In this document: positions 1 through 10,703 of the stretch, piece after piece
Layout of the letters: each line of letters starts with the position of its first letter
How positions within the stretch are numbered: the stretch's first letter is position 1
Assembly: GCA_034096865.1 (NCBI GenBank)
Contig: JAWQFJ010009641.1
Location: 152,501 to 192,500 of the forward strand
DNA: 40,000 nucleotides
From: Theodoxus fluviatilis
Taxonomy: Eukaryota > Mollusca > Gastropoda > Cycloneritida > Neritidae
Direction: 5' to 3'
Program-made: the position numbers and the translations under genes
The notes under the pieces: model-generated
Seen by the model: the letters and a program-made list of their open reading frames with translations, nothing else
Database searches by the model: none
Told to the model about the DNA's origin: nothing

Positions 1-15
1 GCAGGTGGCTGTGAA
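1..15 (+). CDS. Possible 3' end of an upstream exon
   Basis: The first 15 bases end at a near-perfect donor, AA|GTGAGT. If the exon is phase 0 like all others here, the last codons read A-G-G-C-E. It could be an upstream exon of the tau-family gene or a 5' UTR exon. The evidence is only a donor-like hexamer at the window edge, so this is weak. Confidence 0.2.
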
Positions 16-1150
16 GTGAGTGTACTGTTGTCTACTTTGCTTCCTGCAGCTGGTTCACTTTGATATTCTTTGTTAAGTCAAGCAACTAGGAATTTTCATA
101 TTTATGTGTCAAAGTGTCTTGATTATTAAAAAAAAGCAAACCTAATTCAGTAGTTTGATCTTTAATGATGTGATTTTTTCTTCTCCTGCAAAACAGATTA
201 TTAATGAAAAAATGCCCAAGTACTAAGGAAACAGAAACCGCAGGACTGACCTTGTGAATCCCAAGCACCAATCTGGTGAATCCCATTTTGACTGAAAGGC
301 ACGGTCCAACAACCAGCAGTTGAGCAGTGCTCGCCATTTCAGTGAGTAGTGCCAGCATAGGGGCTGTGTTTTGGTCTGGCACAAGGTGCACACTATGCAA
401 GTTTCATTCATGCTTTCCAGTATTGGACTGTTTGCATGGATGATGAAAACTGTCATTCTTCACAATCTGATCTTCAGAGGTAGGGATTTTACTAATTTGC
501 TTTGGCATTTAAATGCAAAATAAACTTCATCATTTTTTGCTTCTGTTGGAAATGGCAGACAAGGAATAATGTTGTGTGCTAAATTCTTGATAAGGGAACG
601 TCAGCAGAAATGAGGATTAGGATTTTTCCTGTTAACACATGGGATAATGTGCTTTCTTAGAAATAAGGCTGATGTTGCAAACAACAGTAAATAAATGAAA
701 GCAAGGATGACTTTATTTAGCTAGAGGTGAATTTTGTAGATATGGCAAGAGTTATGTGTGTGGGTTTTTTGGGGGGTGGATGGGTGGATTGGTGTTACTT
801 TTGGGGGTGGGGTGGGATGTGGGTTGAGTTGTTGCAAGGATTAGTGTTGAGAGCGCTTGACAAGAGGTTGGGTGCAAGGGGACTGTGTCATGGGTCTCCA
901 AAGTCTTCATCTCTTGACGCGGTTTCTGTCCTTGTGTCCAAGATGTACTGGGGTTGTTACACCTGTCGAAATGGACTATAAAGTCTTACAACTATGGACT
1001 GGTCCAAGATGTAGGAGTGGGGGGGTGGGGTTGTTATAACTAAAGAAATGGACTATAAAGTCTTAGAATTTTGGACTGGTCCAAGATGTACAGGGTTGTT
1101 ATAACTGAAGAAACGGACTATAAAGTCTTAGAACTTTGGACTGGTCCAAG

Positions 1151-1229
<79 letters not shown>

Positions 1230-1409
1230 TGTGTTATAACGGAAGAAACGAACTACACAAAGTTTAGGAACTTTGGACAACCTTTCCTTCCCTCAGTGCA
1301 GTGCTTGATGTCTGTGAGCACATTGCACAAAGAGGGTGCTGATTTTTCTGTTGAGATTTTATAGGGCTAAGTTTTTAAATGCCTAAAGACATATGTGTTG
1401 TTGATTCAG
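16..1409. other. Intron or upstream sequence, no gene
   Basis: AT-rich sequence. The only structure I see is the ~65-bp tandem repeat with an embedded GT tract at 938-1278. The short open frames have no protein-like composition and no convincing splice sites. Confidence 0.5.
938..1278 (+). repeat. ~65-bp minisatellite (about 4 copies) with internal (GT)n
   Basis: The unit contains GGACTATAAAGTCTTA and GGACTGGTCCAAGATGT, seen around 970, 1050, 1115 and, diverged, 1240. In the third copy the terminal GATGT has expanded into an uninterrupted GT tract at about 1151-1228. The microsatellite therefore appears to have been born inside a minisatellite unit. GGACTGGTCC is itself palindromic. Confidence 0.85.
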
Positions 1410-1466
1410 GAGGCGTCCTGAGATCTGCACAGAGAGGAAGAAATGGCAAATGTCAAGAGGAGACAG
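1410..1466 (+). CDS. Candidate 5' coding exon with start codon
   Basis: The acceptor TTGTTGATTCAG precedes the exon and the donor ACAG|GTGCCT follows it. The phase-0 reading from the acceptor meets TGA after three codons. An ATG at 1443 in good context (G at -3, G at +4) opens a frame MANVKRRQ that ends exactly at the donor in phase 0. That fits a 5' UTR plus first-codons exon, and the phase agrees with all downstream exons. The nested intronless paralogue at 24769 also begins MAN, which may be coincidence. The exon could instead be spurious, with the true start left of the window. Confidence 0.3.
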
Positions 1467-1818
1467 GTGCCTTCTTGTTTAGATTCTCTCGTGTTGATTG
1501 GTTTGAATTCGTGTTTTGCATTGTGTGCTGCTCTGAAATTTCATATTCAAATCTTTTCTGCAACTGAAGTCTATCGCAAATGTAGAACTGGTGTGTGTTT
1601 TAAAGATAGCTTTTTACTTAGTGCTTGACTATTAGTGCAGTTAGGAAAACTCGACCAGTCATAGTTTCATTTAGGTTTTGCAGGCATTTTGTTGTTCTGT
1701 CTTGCAAATTGATTGAAAGTTGTGCAGCTTCTGGTTGACTTGGTTCTATGGCTGGTTGTGAATTGCTGTATAAAGGCGGTGGAGGACAAGCCCAATGGAT
1801 GACTCTCTTCCCTCCCAG

Positions 1819-1881
1819 GGCAGCCCGGTTCGCTTCCAGGGTGGAAATGCCAGGGAGAGCTCACCCATGTGCAGTCACCAG
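1819..1881 (+). CDS. Small N-terminal exon of the tau-family gene (21 aa)
   Basis: A strong pyrimidine-rich acceptor (CTCTTCCCTCCCAG) and a clear donor (CAG|GTGAAA) bound a 63-base open segment. The peptide begins GSPVRFQGGNARESS and ends PMCSHQ. It is phase 0 at both ends like every other exon here. The content is polar, Gly/Ser/Arg-rich and probably disordered, as expected for a projection region. I recognise no domain. Its low AT content against an AT-rich intron supports it. Confidence 0.5.
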
Positions 1882-1994
1882 GTGAAAAGCAGTTTCCTCT
1901 GCCTTGTACATGGCTTGGCTGGCCTTGCCCGTTTGTTTGGAAACCACTTGGGTTTTTTGGTGTGTTTGTTCTGCATGACTTGTTGATATATGAA

Positions 1995-2272
<278 letters not shown>

Positions 2273-2478
2273 CTCAACCATATTATTTAAAGAGTTGGAG
2301 TTGAGGCTCATAAAACCTGAAGGCATTAAAAGTGTTCCTCGTGGACAGTCTGCATATTCATAAATATTACAGATATGTATATGTATATTTGTTTTTGGGG
2401 ACTTGTCAGAAATGTGAGTGTGAGTGAAGCAGATGAGCAGGAACAGGTGTGTCAAACATAATCATCTTTCGACTGCAG

Positions 2479-2523
2479 AGAGTGCTCTACAGACCCATAG
2501 AGCCAGATGATACATCTCTTCAG
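2479..2523 (+). CDS. Microexon of the tau-family gene (15 aa)
   Basis: The acceptor TCATCTTTCGACTGCAG and the strong donor CAG|GTGAGA bound 45 bases reading RVLYRPIEPDDTSLQ. It is phase 0 at both ends. The peptide is protein-like (mixed charge, no low complexity). At 45 nt it is a microexon, a class common in neuronal cytoskeletal genes. No domain is recognised. Confidence 0.55.
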
Positions 2524-2865
2524 GTGAGAGATGTGTGAAGTGCCATATAGGTAATGTCATAACAAGCATTTTGCATTCCAAATCAGAGGGTTTTTTTTCG
2601 TTTCGAGAGCAATGTCAGCCAATTGATTTGGAGGGGGGAATGTTTTGATTGCTTTTCATTATTAACCCTAGATGATGGAAACTTAGTGCCTGCCCACTTA
2701 GTAATTTTCCTTTCTTTGTGGGGGAAGTGGGGTGTGTGTGGATAGCTGTTTCTTCACCCATCATGTTCTCTCCCTTTTATATTTCGTTGTTCTTAATTCA
2801 AACCTTTTAAAACTAACTGAGCATTTTGAGGATGCCGCTGTCTCTCCCTTGCTGTGTGTGAACAG

Positions 2866-2988
2866 CTGCCTTTCTATGGCATGCACTCCAACCCACCCCT
2901 GTGGTCGGGCACCTTCTTCACTGGCTTCGACTACGATGTGGCTGCCACTCCAGCCACCCTGGCAAGCAACCAGGAGTCACCTCTTGGT
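2866..2988 (+). CDS. N-terminal exon of the tau-family gene (41 aa)
   Basis: The acceptor TGCTGTGTGTGAACAG follows a CTCTCCCTTGCTG pyrimidine tract, and the donor is GGT|GTAAGC. The 123-base exon reads LPFYGMHSNPPLWSG, then TFFTGFDYDVAATP, then ATLASNQESPLG. It is phase 0 at both ends. It is rich in aromatic residues for this family (F, Y, W, F, F, F, Y) and GC-rich against its flanks, which argues for real coding. I do not recognise a domain; it would sit in the N-terminal projection region. A one-base-earlier GTGTAA donor is possible but would leave the phase-0 series. Confidence 0.65.
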
Positions 2989-3105
2989 GTAAGCGGGAAT
3001 TCCCGGTGCCTTTCTCCGTTTAAATTAATCACACTTGTTTGGTCATTTTCTCTTGTTTTCTTTGCATTTAGTTGGCAAAGCTAGGGCTGTATGCCAGACA
3101 AGAGG

Positions 3106-3993
3106 AAATGCTTCCATGGCAGGACTGAGACAATGCAAGGAGAAGATTTTCAAACACACTGCGTGGCGGGACAGAGCTAGAGAGTGCAGGGAGATTGTCA
3201 GACACACTGTGTGGCAAGGCAGAGCTAGAGAGTGCAGGGATATTGTCAGACACACTGCATGGCAGCACAGAGCTAGAGAGTGCAGGGAGATTGTCAGACA
3301 CACTGCGTGGCAGGACAGAGCTAGAGAGTGCAGGGAGATTCGCTGCGTGGCAGCACAGAGCTAGAGAGTGCAGGGAGATTGTCAGACACACTGCGTGGCA
3401 GGACAGAGCTAGAGAGTGCAGGGAGATTGTCAGACACACTGCATGGCAGGACAGAGCTAGAGAGTGCAGGGAGATTGTCAGACACACTGCATGGCAGGAC
3501 AGAGCTAGAGAGTGCAGGGAGATTGTCAGACACACTGCATGGCAGGACAGAGCTAGAGAGTGCAGGGAGATTGTCAGACACACTGCATGGCAGGACAAAG
3601 CTAGAGAGTGCAGGGAGATTGTCAGACACACTGCATGGCAGGACAGAGCTAGAGAGTGCAGGGAGATTGTCAGACACACTGCATGGCAGGACAGAGCTAG
3701 AGAGTGCAGGGAGATTGTCAGACACACTGCATGGCAGGACAAAGCTAGAGATTGCAGGGAGATTGTCACACACACTGCATGGCAGGACAGAGCTAGAGAG
3801 TGCAGGGAGATTGTCAGACACACTGCATGGCAGGACAAAGCTAGAGAGTGCAGGGAGATTGTCAGACACACTGTGTGGCAAGACAAAGTTAGAGAGTGCA
3901 GGGAGATTGTCAGACACGCTGCATGGCAGGACAGAGCTAGAGAGTGCAGGGAGATTGTCAGACACACTGTGTGGCAGGACAAAGCTAGAGAGT
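3106..3993 (+). repeat. 48-bp minisatellite, about 17-18 copies
   Basis: The unit is 48 bp and contains GGCAGGACAGAGCTAGAGAG and GCAGGGAGATTGTCAG. Copies vary at a few positions (GCGTGG/GCATGG/GTGTGG, GACAGAG/GACAAAG). One copy near 3340 lacks about 10 bases. Because 48 is divisible by three, long open frames occur on both strands. They encode 16-residue repeats and have no independent coding evidence. Confidence 0.96.
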
Positions 3994-3999
3994 GGCTGT

Positions 4000-4630
4000 A
4001 ACTTGACAGACTTTTTTCTACAAATTGCATAATCCTAACAGGACTGGGGAATGAAACACGTGAATGACTTACAGGACCTTAAGTGTTAAAATTAAAAAAT
4101 TTTCGATTAAACAGTGGAATGCGCTGACTATTAGAATTATTTTTGGTGCCAGTGGCCACTTTGTCAGTTTTGTCTTGCAAGCTGTGCGTTGAGGCCATGC
4201 TCACAGAAAGAAGAATATCAGAAAACATTTTTGTTTACCTTAATGTTTCTAATTTAGAGTTTATTTCAATCCCCTTCTGTGCTTTTTATTGTAACATCAA
4301 ACACAATGATTTTCTTCATAATTACTTTCTTTTTTGTGCATGTGAGAAGGATTTCTGTTTAGTGATAAGCATTGTTGACCCTCAGAATGTTTATGAGGTT
4401 TCTGTAAGTTCTCATGAAGCAAACAAACTGAATCAGTAATTAAATGTTTTCCTCTGAGTTATTGTTAGAATTTATGTAAAGATGTTTGATTTGTACATAA
4501 TCTTTTTTGAAACTAAAATCAGATTACTATTTTGTGCATTTTGACCATATAAGCTTGACCAACATTACTGTCCAAAATCAGATTTTTCTTCCAAAGTTAT
4601 ACAGTTATTACAATGCATGAACACCCACAC
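4000..4630. other. AT-rich intron, no feature seen
   Basis: This stretch separates the 48-bp and 69-bp arrays. I see no exon with paired splice sites and no repeat. Confidence 0.6.
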
Positions 4631-5512
4631 TTAGTCTAGTGTCAAAGTGACTGCAACAGAGATTGTAACTTTACATGTACAGCAACCTACATCAACACCC
4701 ACACTTTGTGTCAAAGTGACTGCAACAGAGATTGTAACTTTACATGTACAGCAACCTACATCAACACCCACACTTTGTGTCAAAGTGACTGCAACAGAGA
4801 TTGTAACTTTACATGTACAGCAACCTACATCAACACTCACACTTTGTGTCAAAGTGACTGCAACAGAGATTGTAACTTTACATGTACAGCAACCTACATC
4901 AACACCCACACTTTGTGTCAAAGTGACTGCAACAGAGATTCTAACTTTACATGTACAGCAACCTACATCAACACCCACACTTTGTGTCAAAGTGACTGCA
5001 ACAGAGATTGTAACTTGACATGTACAGCAACCTACATCAACACCCACACTTTGTGTCAAAGTGACTGCAACAGAGATTGTAACTTTACATGTACAGCAAC
5101 CTACATCAACACCCACACTTTGTGTCAAAGTGACTGCAACAGAGATTGTAACTTTACATGTACAGCAACCTACATCAACACCCACACTTTGTGTCAAAGT
5201 GACTGCAACAGAGATTGTAACTTTACATGTACAGCAACCTACATCAACACCCACACTTTGTGTCACACTTTGTGTCAAAGTGACTGCAACAGAGATTGTA
5301 ACTTTACATGTACAGCAACCTACATCAACACCCACACTTTGTGTCAAAGTGACTGCAACAGAGATTGTAACTTGACATGTACAGCAACCTACATCAACAC
5401 CCACACTTTGTGTCAAAGTGACTGCAACAGAGATTGTAACTTTACATGTACAGCAACCTACATCAACACCCACACTTTGTGTCAAAGTGACTGCAACAGA
5501 GATTGTAACTTT
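4631..5512 (+). repeat. 69-bp minisatellite, about 12-13 copies, ending at an exon acceptor
   Basis: The unit contains GTGTCAAAGTGACTGCAACA, TTTACATGTACAG and CAACACCCACACTTT. One copy near 5265 carries an extra partial CACTTTGTGT. Two copies (near 5015 and 5373) have TTTA changed to TTGA. The last unit runs directly into the acceptor of the exon at 5517. Each unit carries an acceptor-like TTTACATGTACAG/CAACC. Since 69 is 23 codons, frames stay open across units. Confidence 0.96.
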
Positions 5513-5516
5513 ACAG

Positions 5517-5573
5517 CAGGCAGAAAACAGGAGGGCAGCACTGCACCGTGCCATTTACGGGACAAAGAGGAAG
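5517..5573 (+). CDS. First copy of the ALHRA(I/V)YG exon (19 aa)
   Basis: This exon reads QAENRRAALHRAIYGTKRK and is phase 0. It is a paralogue of the exon at 12288: both have ALHRA-I/V-YG followed by a basic tail, and both end exactly 12 residues after the A of ALHR. That shared end supports the donor choice (AAG|GTCCTG), which is weak as a donor. The acceptor (TAACTTTACAG) has a poor pyrimidine tract and is the last unit of the 69-bp array. It may therefore be a weakly used or alternative exon. Function unknown. Confidence 0.55.
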
Positions 5574-6053
5574 GTCCTGTGTTTTTCCATGCACTCTGTT
5601 CCTTGCTTGGTTGTTGGGTTGGACGAGTTTAGAATTGTGCGTTTCTTGGTACTTCAGTTGCTTTTTCTTCCACCATGAACATTTGGAAAACATGTTTTAA
5701 AACATGTTGGCGTTGTAAAGCACATGAAGTTGAATTGTATGTTAGAGTGAGGTCATTGCATTTGTGGGAATGTTGCAGTCCAAAGGTAGTAGAATGATAA
5801 TCAATTGTTTTGGCTAACAAGGGCCGAGCTCTTGTGTGATAATGCAAAGTCTCACAACCACTTAGACACTCACTTACAGGTTATCTAAAAACCAAATGAC
5901 CAATACTTCTCTTGATGTCTATGGTGCTAATCTTTAGATTTGGAATTGTATTTCTCAACAGATGTTCAAAATTTATTCTTATTAGTTCCTAGGTGAAAGT
6001 TTTTGATGGGCAGAAAGGCAAGTCCTACTAAAAGACTCATTTCCCCCCATCAG

Positions 6054-6146
6054 GTTCTACTGCGGCATTTACTGGCAAGGCATAAACATGGCATGAACGA
6101 AGAAGATGAAACTGAGCTCAGACTGAAAGCCTTCAAAGAAGAAAGG
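6054..6146 (+). CDS. First copy of the VLLRHL exon (31 aa)
   Basis: The acceptor TTTCCCCCCATCAG and the donor AGG|GTATAC bound 93 bases. The peptide starts VLLRHLLARHKHGMNEEDE and ends LKAFKEER. It is phase 0 and has the same length (31 codons) as its paralogue at 13514, sharing VLLRHL-x-AR-x-KH and a charged, helix-prone C-terminal half. With the preceding exon it forms a two-exon module of about 50 residues that is repeated downstream. The last 30 bases and the donor are triplicated by the 77-bp repeat that follows. I do not recognise the module. Confidence 0.7.
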
Positions 6147-6347
6147 GTATACATACAGTTTATACAATACAGTTGCATTGTATGGAGGGCGGGCTCAGAC
6201 TGAAAGCCTTCAAAGAAGAAAGGGTATACATACAGTTGATGCAATACAGTTGCATTGTATGGAGGGTGGGATCAGACTGAAAACCTTCAAAGAAGAAAGG
6301 GTATACATACAGTTGATGCAATACAGTCGCATTGTATGGAGGGTGGG
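6117..6347 (+). repeat. 77-bp tandem triplication including exon end and splice donor
   Basis: Three units start at 6117, 6194 and 6271. Each contains AGACTGAAAGCCTTCAAAG (third copy AAACC), GAAGAAAGG|GTATACATAC and TTGCATTGTATGGAGGG. The first unit overlaps the last 30 bases of the exon ending at 6146. The donor sequence is therefore present three times, at 6147, 6224 and 6301. Divergence is low, so the event looks recent. Confidence 0.93.
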
Positions 6348-6937
6348 ATCAAAAGTGTTTGATTACCTCAGCCAAGGAGGTCATATTTCCCATGGTTCAG
6401 TAATTAGTTATTTAGCAAGAGATAATATATTGTGCATCTCTGTGTTGATGACGTGAAGCTATTGATGACGGGGGTGTATGAGTTCTGCAGAAATGTTGGC
6501 TTCCTTGGCGGAGGTTTGCATTCTGAGTAGTGCTCTCTAGTTATGTAAATGTGCTCTCTAGTTATGTAAATGTGCTCTCTAGTTATGTAAATGTATTCAA
6601 GGGAGCAATCCAACAAAAGAAATACTAAAGACAAGCAGTTACACTTGCTGTAGCTCTTGCTGTCCAGTCATACTCATTGATGAGGGGGATTGTGGCAGAA
6701 GTTGTTACTGTTGGGAAGGCGAGGCGCTTATCTTTGATCTCAGTCCTGCCTTTGCCACGATGTGCTGGATGCCTGTCAAATTCCAATCATGCCTAAAGTT
6801 GAGTGCGTTTAGTCAGGATCTAAAAATGTATCATTTTGCTAAATACTACAACTACAAGTGACTCCTGATTATGAGTGCGCTGCAAGCGACTCAGTAGGAG
6901 CTGGAAGCAGCACTTTATGTGATAGTGATGGTGATGG

Positions 6938-6990
<53 letters not shown>

Positions 6991-7294
6991 CCTGTCCAAC
7001 ATTTTATGGATGCTGGTTGTTTGAGGAAATTAGAGAAAAAGATGAGCCCCCCATTAAAAAAACATCAAACCATTTTCTTTTAAAATGTTTAAGTCTTAAG
7101 AGTTCTATAATGTATCAGGTATGCCTTGTTTCTCCACTCAATTATAGTCATGTTTGCACCGTTAGAAAAGGTATTATTTACTCCACATTTACATGGGGTA
7201 TTGAAACATTTCTGAATAGCTGCAAGCGTCATATTGTAGTGACATACTACATAGTCTAGAAGCTGAAATCTGTAGCTTGCAAAAAAAATGGGAC
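6348..7294. other. Intron with minor tandem repeats
   Basis: It contains a 22-bp unit (GTGCTCTCTAGTTATGTAAAT) repeated three times at about 6531-6592 and a (GAT)n tract at about 6920-6989. The His-rich and Asp-rich frames across the GAT tract are artefacts. I see no exon. Confidence 0.6.
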
Positions 7295-8249
7295 GCTAAA
7301 CGTTGAGGGTTACAAGCGTCCACCTGGGCTAAATAGAGAGTCTAGACATAGAGCTATGTGGTCTAGGTAGGCGGACATTCTGAATTTGGTTTGTTTGGCC
7401 GCCATGACACTTTTCAAAATGGCCGCCACAATCTACACTTTTCTTTATATCTCAGCTAATATTTGGGATAAAATCAAAAACATGGAGTCAATTCCTATGT
7501 TTTGCATGATGACAAAGTCAATTGTGGCCAAAAAATAACCCTAGCATTCACATTTTCTATCAAAAATTAAATATTTGACAAAATAGCTAGGCGATATACG
7601 AATTCGGTAAGTATTATCTTTCAGAATTTGCTATCTTAAACAATGCATATCAGTGTGGTCTGGATGAAATGTTTACTACTAGAACAATGTAGTTTAGGTG
7701 GGTGGATATTCTAAATTTGCTTTGGATGGCCATGATGACAGATTTAAAACGGCTGCCAACATCGGGATTGGCGTAAAACTGCCTCACGAGTTCGTATAGG
7801 CAGATTGGCAAACAAAACAACCATGTCTATGTGATTTGGCAAGAAAAGTACAAGTATGCTGTAACACATAGGAATGGAGTGGTACTTTGCAGTGGTCGGG
7901 GCTGATTTTAAACAAAACAATATTTTCATGTGCACATGTTGTATTTCCATTTGAAATTGTGCATTGAATTTCTGGGCAATCAACATTGCTTAGAAATAAA
8001 CATCTCACACATGAAAGAGCATTAGACAGGAAGAGATACATCAGATATTCTTCTTGAATTGCAGAAACAAAGTTTACTCCATGTTGCTTTGGAGAATAAC
8101 AAATAAAAATCAACGATTTGAAGAAAATACACACACTGGGTGATGATATAAACTGAAAATTTTAATACTTCTGAAATATGAACGATACTGCTTAGCATGC
8201 TTATCATGGTAATTATGCACTTTCAGTACACAACAACTCTGACTCTTCA
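7295..8249 (+). repeat. Left inverted-repeat arm (955 bp)
   Basis: Matches the reverse complement of 10704-11585 almost throughout. It carries about 73 bp (near 7989-8062) that the right arm lacks. It contains AAAATGGCCGCCA near 7416. Confidence 0.92.
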
Positions 8250-8335
8250 GCTGTGTCTGCACGAAGGACAGTGTCGTCGGACACAGAATGGCCAGCAACA
8301 TGAAGGAGACGAACAAGGTCTTTTGATCTTGTGGC

Positions 8336-10473
8336 TTGGTGCACTGTGAGACCAATGCCCAGATGCTTGGGCGTCATTTTTCGTCTTCTTCATGTTGTGA
8401 AGACAATATCTTGACGTATGATATGATCCAACGGTATCACAGGAATGGCAATGTGATGATTCCAAGGAATTTCCTGCACGGAACAGGCAAAGGATATGAG
8501 GCAAATGACAACATTGACATTCTTGAGGAAACTCTGAGTGGCACAGGGAAATTTCATGCCAGCCAGTACATCGCTCTCCGACGCAAAGCACCACTGCAGC
8601 CAGAAATGGACATTCAGATAAAGACAGCTTTTCCAAAAGTTGTTCATGCACCTGCTGAGATGACAAACCTGCAAAACATCAACATGACCAATACAAAGCC
8701 AGAACCTGTATTTGCACAATGTGCCGGAAGCATGTTATTTGCCAAATCACCAGAAAATCGCCGAGGCAAACACACAGGACCTAGCATGGATCATGGTAGA
8801 CAGCACCAGCCAGATGATCAGGTTGTTCCAGGTTGGAGTGGTTTCAACCAGAAGGTGAGCACTTGTGATCCACCACTGACAGAAGTTGGTCCAATGCCAA
8901 TCCTGAATTCCCCAGCCCACGAATTCCCCACAGTATGAACCGTCATGCAGAACTGCAAATCAATGACTGAGAAGCTTGGAGAGAAATACACGGTGATCAC
9001 TTTTGATGAGCAGATGTACTCAAAAGCGAAGATGTTACAGTGGGACCAACTGGACAGCTGTAAGGACTTGGTCATCATGCTAGGAGGGTTCCACACCTCA
9101 ATGAACGTCTGCAAAGTTGTGGGGAAGTACATGGATTCATCAGGCATAGCAAACATCTGGGTAGAAAGTGGCGTACTTGGTGAGGTGACAGCTGAGAACA
9201 TCATTGACGGAAAAGGTTGAAATAGAGCCATTCGCGTACACAAACTCAGAGTGGAAGCTCTGTGGTCCATTCTTTGGGAGCGCTTCAAAGAATGGGTCAC
9301 AGAGAATGAGAAGACGGTCAATGGAAGCCTCCAGAATGCAGCAAAAAGAGTCGCTCAAGGCTTTGCCAATAAAGATGACCAAGACATCCAGTCATCCCTG
9401 GAGAATCTGTTGTCCTCCATTGAGGAAGTCAAAGTCTTGTTTGATGAGTTCGAATCTTCCTCTTCGGAACATGCAACCTACCAGTACTAGAGGACCTACA
9501 TGAAACTAGTCTCAATTCTGTTGAGATTCACTCGGTCTCTCCGCAATGGCGACTGGGAACTGTTTCTATCATCATTCGCTGAGATGCTTCCATGGTTCGG
9601 AGCGTTTGATCACTTTCATTATACCCGTTGAGGGACAGTCTTTCTGGAGGACATGAAGATGCTTCCGATGACAGCGCCTGAGGTGCACCTGGGCTTCTTG
9701 GCCGGCGACTTTGTCACCAAAGAAACGAAACAACTTTTCAACTAGATCGCAGATAATCAAGCGATGAAACACGTCAACAAAACTGGAAAAGTCGCTGGAG
9801 GACTTGTTGGCATTACAAGAACAGACACAGCCAGGGACAGGTGGTTTCTGACACTCAGCGCAAGATCTCAGCTGGCTAAGGACACTGAGGCCATGTTTGG
9901 CCTGTCAAGTGTTGATGATGAAGATGACAAGCACGACTGTGCGCACAAGGCCTTCGGGAAAAAGAGGTTGAAACAGGATCAAGATGATCTTCAGAAACTC
10001 ATCAACTTGTTTCAGACATTCAACCCCTTTGCTCACCCATCACCAGACCTGATTTCACTCACAACTTGTGACGTTGCCAGTGATGTTGTGAAACATGACT
10101 TGCTAACAGCAGAAGAAACAGGAAATGAAGTCGTCCCAGAGTTTGTGCAAAAAAGATTTGTACTGAAAGAGACCCTTTTCCATGACAGGATCAAAACCAA
10201 GAAACTCTGCACCTTGGAGAGCATGTACACACTGTAGTCAACAGTGGATGGAAGCTGGCCACGAAGGAGAATGCAGACGTGATTGAGCCCATCCTGCTGA
10301 GTCGTGCACCCACAACTGATACAAGACAACTTTTTCTCGAGCTCATAGATTGTGGCTGCATATCTTGTTCTACAAGACGCTGCAGCTGTTGGTCCAGTGG
10401 ACAGGGATGCACAAGAGCATGCCGATGCAAAGACTGCAGAAATCCCCACACTTTGACAGGGCTACGCAACTGA
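8336..10473 (+). pseudogene. Decayed transposase-like gene with C-terminal CXC-type motif
   Basis: One frame can be followed from about 8336 to 10213 through five in-frame stops, at 8936, 9218, 9488, 9629 and 9743. It then shifts frame near 10213 and ends with TGA at 10471. Recognisable blocks are NIDILEETLSGTGKFHASQY, YTVITFDEQMYSKAKML, LVIMLGGFHTSMNV, GGLVGITRTDTARDRWFLT and a cysteine-rich end (CGCISCSTRRCSC...GCTRACRCKDCRN) like the CXC/tesmin-TSO1 motif. Similar proteins are, from memory, multicopy in cnidarian and mollusc genomes. The D in TFDEQ and H in GGFH are plausible parts of an RNase H-like catalytic core, but that is inference. It cannot encode a full protein as written. Confidence 0.8.
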
Positions 10474-10703
10474 GCCTTGAAATACCACTTTGTACCTGAG
10501 AAACTAGTGTTCTGTTTCCATAGAGGCATGTAGCCTGCCATACTCGGTGATCCAGAAACGACAAATCGTTTCTTATAATGTTATTTACACATTATTGTGC
10601 CATCATCACATGTTCATTTCTGAAAAGGGAAACCTAACGAGTGTAATGCATAAATGTTTGTGCATTATGTTGTACTTTGGTATTTGAAACTGTTCTTATG
10701 TAT

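Noticed and set aside
4631..5512. CRISPR-like array
   Set aside because: Units repeat head to tail with no unique spacers, in eukaryotic intron sequence; it is a minisatellite.
3068..5632. Long open frames with 16- and 23-residue repeats (Cys/Asn/Thr-rich and Ser/Leu-rich), on both strands
   Set aside because: They coincide exactly with the 48- and 69-bp arrays, whose lengths are multiples of three; openness on both strands follows from the repeat.
6820..7002. Poly-His / poly-Asp proteins
   Set aside because: Produced by a (GAT)n microsatellite in two frames and strands; no splice or start support.
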